Origin: Chrysochromulina tobinii
Lineage: Eukaryota; Haptophyta; Prymnesiales; Chrysochromulinaceae
Direction: 5' to 3'
Assembly (NCBI GenBank): GCA_001275005.1
Contig: JWZX01002601.1
Coordinates: 1 to 12,075, forward strand
Length of the DNA stretch: 12,075 bases
The notes beneath the pieces were generated by a model that worked only from the letters and a program-made list of their open reading frames with translations, did no database searches and was not told where the DNA came from. Of this stretch, positions 7,441 to 12,075 are shown piece after piece. The position numbers were made by a program, and so were the translations under genes. Each line of letters starts with the position of its first letter. The first letter of the stretch is position 1.

Positions 7441-8920
7441 TCAAGCCTCGCCGCCGCCCCCATTGGGATCCCACAAGCCCGATGCCACGCACCGACGCAT
7501 ATATTCACTCGCCTCGGCGGGCGGCAGCGCCGCGAGCGCCGCATGGAGCGCCTGCACGTCGAGCGCGTCGAAGGCCCTCTGCATCGACTCGGGGAGCGTC
7601 GCGAGCACCTCATCCGGGTCGAGAGAGGCCGGAGGGAATCCGAGGGTCGGGATTTGGTCGGGAGACTGCTTCGCCGCGTCGAAGGCTGATGATGCCCTCA
7701 TTGCCCCCTCGCTCGAGGAGCCGCCTGCGCCGGAGCTCTCCGCCACGCCCAAGCCGTCGACTTCCGTCGGCAGCCCCGCCGCGGCGAGCCGCTTTCGCAG
7801 CACCTCGTTCTCCGCCTGCAAGCGCTGCTCGGCCTTTCGCGAGGCAGACACGGCCTTTGCCTCGTCGCTCTTAAACCGCTCGGCCGCATCGAGCTTCTCG
7901 AGGAGGCGCTGGGTGGCCGTGTGCGCCTTTTCGAGCTCGGCCTGCATCGCGCCGCGCGCCTGCTGCTCCTGCCGCAGCTGCGCGGTCAGCGCCTCCACTC
8001 TCTCGCTCAGCGTACTCGACTCAGCGGCGTTGCTGCTGCTGCTGCCTTTGGCAGCGCTCCCCTTGCCCATCGGCTTGGCGGCCGCAGGTGCCTTCTTGGC
8101 GGCCGCGGGGGAGGGTTTGCCGTCGCCCTCGGCGGCGGCACCCTTGGCGCCCTTGCTCAGATCGGACTTGGGGCCGCCCCCACCCGCCCGGTACGGCCCG
8201 CGCTCGAAGAGCTCGCTGCTCGCTACACCCTCGCTGCTCGCCGCTGCCGAGCGATCTTCATCCTTGGCTGAGGGCGAGGAGGCGTTGCTGCGCGGCCCGT
8301 CGCTCTCGCCCGTCGGTGAGGGCTCCTGCTCGGACGCGCCGCCCCCGCCCGCCGCCGCCGCCACCGCCGTTCGGATCCCACAAGCCGGATGCGACGCACT
8401 TCCTCATGCACTCCTCCGCCTCGGCCGGCGGCATCGCGGCGAGGGCGGCGTCGAGCGCCATGATGTCGCGCGCCTCGAAGGCGACCTGCATCGAGAGGGG
8501 CAGCGTCGAAAACACCTCCGCTGGGTCGAGCTGTTCGCGGTTCGACGACGACGTCGTGTCCGCCGTCCTCTGCGACGGCGAGGCCGAGCCGCTGGCGTCC
8601 AGGTAATATCCGAGGCCGTGCGGCCCGTTCTTGAAGGCCATCCCTGGCTTCGCGCCATCGAACTTGGTGGCAGCGATGAACGTTCCAGGCGCTGGCGCCT
8701 TGGGCGGCGCCTTCTTGCCTGCTGCGCTGCCCACCCCTTTGGCCGGCGCCGCCGCCGCCGCCGCTGCCGCCTTGCTCTCCTTTGTTGGAGTGCTGGCACG
8801 CGCCTTTCCGGGCTTGGCGGCGGCAGGCGAGCCCGCTGCCTTGGCGGGGCTCGCGTCGCGAGATGATGAACCTTTCTTGGCCGGAGTTCCCACCGCGGCC
8901 TTTGTGGCGACTGCGCTCAT
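7441..8920 (-). CDS. Cdc37-like protein with two C-terminal Cdc37 domains (predicted spliced gene)
   Basis: The gene is read on the minus strand from ATG 8920 to TGA 7443-7441 in two overlapping open frames. A GT-AG intron at 8364-8268 joins them into 460 residues. In order there is: a Lys/Ala/Pro-rich N terminus; a K-F-x-G...PGMAFKNGPHGLGYYLD motif (about 8600-8670); a Cdc37 C-terminal domain (8530-8369); an acidic/Ser-rich linker; a coiled coil of about 70 residues (about 8030-7790); and a second Cdc37 domain (7623-7462) ending at the stop. Both 54-residue copies keep LDP-x-EV, TLP-x-SMQ-x-AF, D-x-x-AL, MR-x-CVASGLWDPN, the signature of the domain ending human Cdc37. The kinase-binding N-terminal and Hsp90-binding middle domains are absent, so it is not canonical Cdc37; a chaperone-adaptor role is inferred. 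The start at 8920 is preferred because A at -3 precedes it and composition changes there. An in-frame ATG at 9025 is possible but lies in AT-rich promoter sequence. If no intron is used, the gene is frameshifted. Confidence 0.75.
7462..7623 (-). repeat. Second copy of the Cdc37 C-terminal domain (54 codons)
   Basis: Encodes LDPDEVLATLPESMQRAF to VASGLWDPN, followed by a short Gly tail and the stop. It aligns without gaps to the copy at 8369-8530. The DNA is also visibly similar, so this is a within-gene duplication. Confidence 0.85.
8268..8364 (-). other. Predicted 97-nt intron in the Cdc37-like gene
   Basis: On the minus strand the first frame meets GTGGCG at 8364, and a pyrimidine-rich acceptor (CCTCCTCGCCCTCAG) ends at 8268. 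Removing 97 nt moves from the first frame to the second exactly as needed, giving ...SGLWDPN-G-A-KDEDRS. The alternative is a one-base indel within the GGC/GGG tract at about 8330-8365, from sequencing error or real mutation. The acceptor is good, while the donor sits inside a GGC repeat and is less clear. Confidence 0.6.
8369..8530 (-). repeat. First copy of the Cdc37 C-terminal domain (54 codons)
   Basis: Encodes LDPAEVFSTLPLSMQVAF to VASGLWDPN. It has the same length as the second copy, and substitutions are mostly conservative (AL-A-A(M/L)PPAEA). It lies directly before the predicted intron donor. Confidence 0.85.
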
Positions 8921-9116
8921 ATTGAATGTGGCAAAACCAAAGGCGCCTCGCCGCGTTGGATGGCGAAGGCGAGCAGTTTTCTGTGGGGAAAATACATATT
9001 TATGCCGATAAAAACCATCATACATCCACGAGGTAGCGGGAGGATCAGCCGTGCGGTACTTTGACTTCCTAAAGTGGAAGGAGGAAATACTTCCTCGTAT
9101 CTTCTAGGAATTCCCC
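8921..9116. promoter_or_regulatory. Divergent (bidirectional) promoter region
   Basis: 196 bp separate the ATG of the minus-strand Cdc37-like gene from the ATG of the plus-strand DUF1997-like gene, so both promoters must lie here or overlap the genes. The region is AT-richer than its flanks (AAAATACATATTTATG at about 8989-9004). It carries a 6-bp hairpin, GAGGAA (9081-9086) with TTCCTC (9091-9096). Read on the minus strand, TTTTCCCCACAG at about 8983 looks like a splice acceptor, so a 5' UTR intron in the Cdc37-like gene is possible. Confidence 0.6.
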
Positions 9117-9129
9117 ATGCACGTGCATG
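9116..9129. promoter_or_regulatory. 14-bp perfect palindrome with CACGTG core over the start codon
   Basis: CATGCACGTGCATG is a perfect palindrome containing the E-box/G-box core CACGTG, bound in other eukaryotes by bHLH and bZIP factors. The predicted initiation codon (9117-9119) is its left end. If transcription starts further downstream, the true start would be a later ATG and the palindrome would be a promoter element. Confidence 0.4.
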
Positions 9130-9911
9130 CTGTCCTGTCCACGGTTCACGCCTTCTTGGTGGGCCCTTCAGCGGTTCGGCTCCACGCGCCACAAGCGCCT
9201 CACGCGCGTCATGCGCCGGTCGTCGCCCGCACTCTCAACTTCGTGGCCACGCTCGAGGTGAAGACCTCTCCTTTTGCTGCCTCCTCGCCATCAGTTGGAG
9301 AGTGGTTTGCCAGTGAGGAGGCGCTCACGATCCTCATGTCGCAGGCTGAAAGCGCGCGCCGGCTTACGGTGGACGAAAAGCAGCAGCGCTGGCTGGTGAC
9401 AACACCGTGCGTGTCTGGGCTTCCAACTCGCCTGATGCCATCCTCTCAATTCCTGACCCCGTCCTCTTTTCTTCTCAGGATCCAGTTTCCCGGCATGGTC
9501 GCACGTTCCGAGACGATCATGGATATCGCCGTGGACGCTTCAGCACCGCGGCTGTCCATCACCAGCGGCGAGTCGAAGACCGTTTGCGAGGGCGGGCCGC
9601 CTTGGGCGCAGGGCTTGCTGTCGCGGATCAACGATATTGCCAAGACGACAAGCTCGAACCGCGTCGAGCTGCGCAACGCGCCCGCTGCCTCAGACGGCAC
9701 TAGTCAAAAGGAGTGTGTCTCCACGGTAGACCTCGCCGTGTCCCTCGAGATCCCCGGATTATTGCTCCCACCGTTCATACCCGCTGGACCGTTTGAAAAG
9801 GCAGGGAGTGAGTCCATCCAAAAGCTGCTTGACAAGGACATGGCTTCCGTGCTCGCACAGTTCAGGGAAGGGTACCTAGCGTTTGCGGCGCGCTCCAAGA
9901 GTCCTGCCTAG
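9117..9911 (+). CDS. DUF1997-like protein, probably plastid-targeted, with one short intron
   Basis: The frame is open from ATG 9117 to TAG 9909-9911 (264 codons). An intron at 9407-9478 reduces it to 240 residues (exons 9117-9406 and 9479-9911). Splicing gives RWLVTTP-IQFPGM-VARSETIMDIAV, which restores the Pro-Ile-x-Phe-Pro-Gly motif I recall from DUF1997, a family typical of cyanobacteria and plastid-bearing eukaryotes. The C-terminal part (VDLAVSLEIPG...LPPFIPAGPFEKAGSESIQKLL, then an amphipathic helix) also fits that family. The first 50 or so residues are rich in Ala, His and Arg with a hydrophobic start and few acids, compatible with a signal plus transit peptide for a complex plastid. 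The function of the family is unknown. The gene shares a 196-bp divergent promoter with the Cdc37-like gene. The family call is moderate and the coding call is good. Confidence 0.75.
   Translation: MHVHAVLSTVHAFLVGPSAVRLHAPQAPHARHAPVVARTLNFVATLEVKTSPFAASSPSVGEWFASEEALTILMSQAESARRLTVDEKQQRWLVTTPCVSGLPTRLMPSSQFLTPSSFLLRIQFPGMVARSETIMDIAVDASAPRLSITSGESKTVCEGGPPWAQGLLSRINDIAKTTSSNRVELRNAPAASDGTSQKECVSTVDLAVSLEIPGLLLPPFIPAGPFEKAGSESIQKLLDKDMASVLAQFREGYLAFAARSKSPA
9407..9478 (+). other. Predicted 72-nt intron, multiple of three, no stops
   Basis: Donor CC-GTGCGTGT at 9407; CTGAC branch-like site at 9453-9457; pyrimidine tract TCCTCTTTTCTTCTC at 9462-9476; AG at 9477-9478. This is the best splice acceptor in the window. 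The unspliced frame would insert 24 residues rich in Ser, Pro and Leu into a conserved motif. The length keeps the reading frame, so ORF callers miss it. Confidence 0.75.
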
Positions 9912-9930
9912 AGCTGGGATGGGCGCGAGG

Positions 9931-9958
9931 CGAGAGAGAGAGCGAGCGAGAGAGAGAG
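9931..9958. repeat. GA-rich microsatellite
   Basis: CGAGAGAGAGAG followed by CGAGCGAGAGAGAGAG: an interrupted (GA)n tract starting 20 bp after the stop codon of the DUF1997-like gene, so probably in its 3' UTR. Confidence 0.85.
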
Positions 9959-10031
9959 CCGTACTCAGACGGCGAGTGTGCTCTCCGTCAGCCGCGCCGC
10001 GCGCGCCGCCCGGCGCCGCGCATGAACTAGC

Positions 10032-10053
10032 TGTACTGGACCTATACTGGACC
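10032..10053. repeat. Two tandem 11-bp units
   Basis: TGTACTGGACC (10032-10042) and TATACTGGACC (10043-10053) are adjacent and differ at one base. Role unknown. Confidence 0.7.
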
Positions 10054-10330
10054 GATCTCCGCTCAGGGTACCGTATATATATTAACACTCAAACGACACC
10101 GCCGCTGACACTGCACATCACTCACACAGACCGAAAAACGACCGAACGAAAACCGAATAACGTTAACCGGTAGTCCGGTACGCCCGCGCCGCACGGCCGT
10201 CGCCGCCACCGCGCTGACCCGGCGCGGCGCAACAGTGCGGAACACGCACACATGAGAGTTGATACACTCAGTTCGCGGCGCGCACCAACGTCGATCGTCG
10301 TTCCGGCATGCATCCAAGCCACTGAAGTCA

Positions 10331-10430
10331 CAAGTCTGAACCGAACAGGGTCACAGCAACAGGGAGCGCAAATGAAGAGTCGGGACGAGGTTAAGTCGAG
10401 GTCGGTGGTGGTGACCGGAACCCAGACTTG
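10331..10430. repeat. Nested inverted repeat in the 3' flank of the ankyrin-type gene
   Basis: CAAGTCTG (10331-10338) pairs with CAGACTTG (10423-10430). Inside it, GGTCAC (10349-10354) pairs with GTGACC (10411-10416). The two stems are nested with an asymmetric internal loop (10 and 6 nt). It may be an RNA structure of the 3' UTR, but arms this short could arise by chance. Confidence 0.35.
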
Positions 10431-10449
10431 CGAGAAAATGTGCTTGCAA

Positions 10450-10529
10450 TACGAGAACAGGCTGCCCAACGAAGACTAGTCGCCATAATCATCGAAATCC
10501 GGGTTTTCGTTGGGGAGCCTGTTCTCGTA
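10450..10529. repeat. 24-bp inverted repeat enclosing the stop codon of the ankyrin-type gene
   Basis: The arms at 10450-10473 and 10506-10529 are reverse complements with one mismatch in 24. The core is TACGAGAACAGGCT, then G or C, then CCCAACGAA. The 32-nt loop contains the shared CTAG that gives TAG stops on both strands (10476-10478 on minus, 10477-10479 on plus). The right arm is coding sequence of the minus-strand gene (YENRLPNE). The left arm lies in its 3' flank and encodes the same peptide on the plus strand. Confidence 0.85.
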
Positions 10530-12075
10530 AAAGCCCGCATCAAAGATGACCTTCCTGACGTCCTCGGGTAGGTGCCTCCAGCAGCAATCTATGTCATCCT
10601 CGTCAACTATCCGGTAGCCGCTGTTACCAGTCTTCTTAAGGTCAGCACCATGCGTCAGGAGCAGTTGCACGACGCCGGGATTCCCTACCATAAAGGCTTT
10701 CTTAAGCGCTGTCATCCCGGTGACTTCGCTCACCCGGTTGACGTCGCATCCTGCCTCGAGCAGGTACTCTAAGCAGGTGATGATGTTCTCATTCCCATCC
10801 TCGGCGTATTCTGCAGTGTCGACCACGCAGTCACTCTCATTTGCATCTTTGACGATGTCCACCAGGTCGCTGGCTGCCAAATATTTCAGCTCAGTCACAT
10901 CTCCTTGAATCACCGCAACGTCGTACAAGTACTGCTGAACGAACGAGCTCTGGATCAGCTTTTGAACATCATCCTCCTTGCCCGAAACCAAGCGCATGAT
11001 GTTCGTCTTGTCCTCTTGCCTGCTGGCCTGCGCTCCACGGAGAATGATTCCGAAGCCATGTTTCGCAACTTCACCAGGGAACCAGGCGGGCCTCTGGACT
11101 CCCTCCATCGGCGGATGGTCCGTCACTTCTTTCCGTCCTCTCGCTCCGTTGCGCCCCACTCGTGCAGCTCGCTGCCCGCCATTCGCTCGTCGGCGCCTGC
11201 GCTGCAGTAGATCTGTGGGCGGAATAGGCGGAAGTGCAAGCCCAGCTCCGCCTTCTTCTTCGTACAGCAGAGCCGCACAGCGCTCATTAAACATCTGGCC
11301 CGACATTTCGCACTCCCCCTTCGGCACGATGGTGACGAAATCGAAGAGCTGTGGCTTTGGCTTGTTCTTACCGTGTGTCAATGTGACATAGTACTCAAAT
11401 ATGCACCAGATGCGGTAGAAGGGCGTCGCAAGCTTCTCATTCAAGATCGCGAGCGTGCCCACACAGTCGGGGCTCAAAATCGCCTTTGCAAATGGAGTTG
11501 AGGTCAATTCGGGGTCCGCCAGTTCACCCAGGTCATGCTGGTTGTTTGCAAAGGTGCAGATCCAATAGTACTCACGATCGGGAGAGACGCCGCGCTGCTC
11601 CGCATGCAGCCGAAGCATGCGAATGGTGTCTACCAGCGGCGTGCCCCACCAGTGCGAGACGAACCAGCGCGGGGGTTGCGGTCCGACTGCCACCATTTCA
11701 ACGAATGAGCACCCTTTGGGCTTCATTTCCGTAGGTTTTGTCGCCGGGATGACTACATACTTTGCCACGTCATATAGATTGATCTCATTTGCGGAGAGCA
11801 GTTCGCCCGTGTTGCTCACCCAGTGCACGCATCGCCGCTCAATATGCTTCCACAGCAACTCGAGCTGTGTGATCGAGACACCTCGCTCTTCGGTCTTCTC
11901 AATGGTGCAGCCTCCCACTTGAAGGTCGTCAAATCCCGACGGCCACCCCTCGACGCCGCCTCCTCCGTCGCCGCCTCCGCCGCCGTCGCCGCCTCCGCCG
12001 CCGTCGCCGTCGCCGCCGCCGCCGCCGTCACCGTCGCCGTCGCCGTCGCCGTCTCCGCCGCCGCCGCCGTCTCCG
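10476..12075 (-). CDS. SHWWG-type ankyrin-repeat protein, 5' end outside the window (partial)
   Basis: The frame ends at TAG 10478-10476 and stays open leftwards in the protein to the window edge: 532 codons, no initiator visible. A GTG at 11918 is not a credible start, because conserved-looking sequence (EGWPSGFDDLQVGGCTIEKTEERG) runs across it. In order there is: an Asp/Gly tract (about 12074-11955); the WPSGFDDL-x-VGGCT block; WFVSHWWG (11666-11643); WICTFANNQ (11564-11538); IWCIFE (11411-11394); a basic Arg/Gly-rich stretch (11264-11127); AWFPGEVAKHGF (about 11084-11050); an AQAS-x-x-ED-x-x-NIM segment; about two ankyrin repeats (about 10790-10640, with TALKKA and VVQLLLTHGADL); and an acidic end (PDFDDYGD). 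Such proteins form large families in haptophytes and related algae; their function is unknown to me. Ankyrin repeats suggest protein binding. No transmembrane segment is evident. Confidence 0.85.
   Translation of the reverse strand, partial: GDGGGGGDGDGDGDGDGGGGGDGDGGGGGDGGGGGDGGGGVEGWPSGFDDLQVGGCTIEKTEERGVSITQLELLWKHIERRCVHWVSNTGELLSANEINLYDVAKYVVIPATKPTEMKPKGCSFVEMVAVGPQPPRWFVSHWWGTPLVDTIRMLRLHAEQRGVSPDREYYWICTFANNQHDLGELADPELTSTPFAKAILSPDCVGTLAILNEKLATPFYRIWCIFEYYVTLTHGKNKPKPQLFDFVTIVPKGECEMSGQMFNERCAALLYEEEGGAGLALPPIPPTDLLQRRRRRANGGQRAARVGRNGARGRKEVTDHPPMEGVQRPAWFPGEVAKHGFGIILRGAQASRQEDKTNIMRLVSGKEDDVQKLIQSSFVQQYLYDVAVIQGDVTELKYLAASDLVDIVKDANESDCVVDTAEYAEDGNENIITCLEYLLEAGCDVNRVSEVTGMTALKKAFMVGNPGVVQLLLTHGADLKKTGNSGYRIVDEDDIDCCWRHLPEDVRKVIFDAGFYENRLPNENPDFDDYGD
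11955..12075 (-). repeat. GGC/GAC/GGA trinucleotide repeats coding for a Gly/Asp tract
   Basis: About 40 codons on the minus strand are almost only Gly (GGC, GGA) and Asp (GAC), with no stop to the window edge. They are in frame with the ankyrin-type protein and probably form a flexible acidic linker. Two other frames of the same repeat read as Ala/Thr-rich or Arg-rich and are shadows. Confidence 0.8.

Larger units (their letters stand above)
9912..10475. other. Convergent intergenic region with simple and inverted repeats
   Basis: This lies between the 3' ends of the DUF1997-like gene and the ankyrin-type gene. It contains a GA-rich tract, a CG-rich block (9990-10022), a pair of 11-bp tandem repeats, a TATATATA stretch (about 10073-10081) and a CGAA-rich stretch (10130-10160). 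A 75-codon plus-strand frame (10252-10479) ends inside the inverted repeat that overlaps the ankyrin gene. It has no recognisable domain and I do not call it a gene. No RNA gene was seen. Confidence 0.6.

Noticed and set aside
7370-8866. 498-codon plus-strand frame opposite the Cdc37-like gene
   Set aside because: Ser/Ala/Arg-rich antisense shadow. The minus strand encodes two clear copies of a known domain.
8921-9025. N-terminal extension of the Cdc37-like protein from ATG 9025
   Set aside because: In frame, but AT-rich with a different residue composition and a splice-acceptor-like site inside. It is better read as 5' UTR or promoter. Transcript data could reverse this.
10252-10479. 75-codon plus-strand ORF ending in YENRLPNED
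   Set aside because: Its recognisable part is only the inverted copy of the ankyrin gene's last codons. The rest has no domain, an uncertain start and ordinary spacer composition. It is kept as an observation, not a gene.
1-12075. Search for a defence island, prophage, mobile element or biosynthetic cluster
   Set aside because: No transposase, integrase, nuclease, reverse transcriptase, modular synthase or CRISPR repeats are visible. The genes appear functionally unrelated and eukaryotic.

Overview
The window looks like nuclear DNA from a GC-rich eukaryotic microalga. A haptophyte is the best guess, with a pelagophyte or dinoflagellate as alternatives. The grounds are: very high GC at third codon positions; Ala/Pro/Gly-rich low-complexity protein tracts made of GCC, CAG and GGC/GAC repeats; no Shine-Dalgarno sites or operon spacing; two recognisable short GT-AG introns; a eukaryote-specific Cdc37 domain; and a protein of the SHWWG / ANNQ / WCIFE ankyrin-linked type that I associate with algal genomes. 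No tRNA, rRNA, CRISPR array, phage or transposase gene could be seen.

Layout. (1) 341-2137 (+) is a low-complexity, SP-rich, probably nuclear or cytoskeletal protein whose stop codon lies inside a 24-bp tandem repeat. (2) 2138-2764 is a GT-rich spacer. (3) 2765-6586 (+) is a 1273-residue secreted protein: signal peptide, a small four-cysteine module, a Pro-rich linker and a large domain resembling DUF5695. (4) 6587-7440 is a convergent spacer with three strong hairpins. (5) 7441-8920 (-) is a Cdc37-like protein with two copies of the Cdc37 C-terminal domain around a coiled coil; its two open frames are best joined by a 97-nt intron. (6) 8921-9116 is a short divergent promoter. (7) 9117-9911 (+) is a probably plastid-targeted DUF1997-like protein with a 72-nt intron that lacks stops and keeps the frame. 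(8) 9912-10475 is a second convergent spacer with simple repeats and inverted repeats. (9) 10476 to the right edge (-) is the 3' part of a SHWWG-type ankyrin protein. Its open frame runs off the window through an Asp/Gly tract, and a 24-bp inverted repeat folds around its stop codon.

The genes show no obvious shared pathway. The Cdc37-like and DUF1997-like genes are divergent across 196 bp and could be co-regulated. I see no defence, mobile or biosynthetic system here. The points most worth checking are the double Cdc37-C protein without the rest of Cdc37, the hairpin around the ankyrin gene's stop codon, the large intronless secreted gene of possible bacterial or fungal ancestry, and the two predicted introns.
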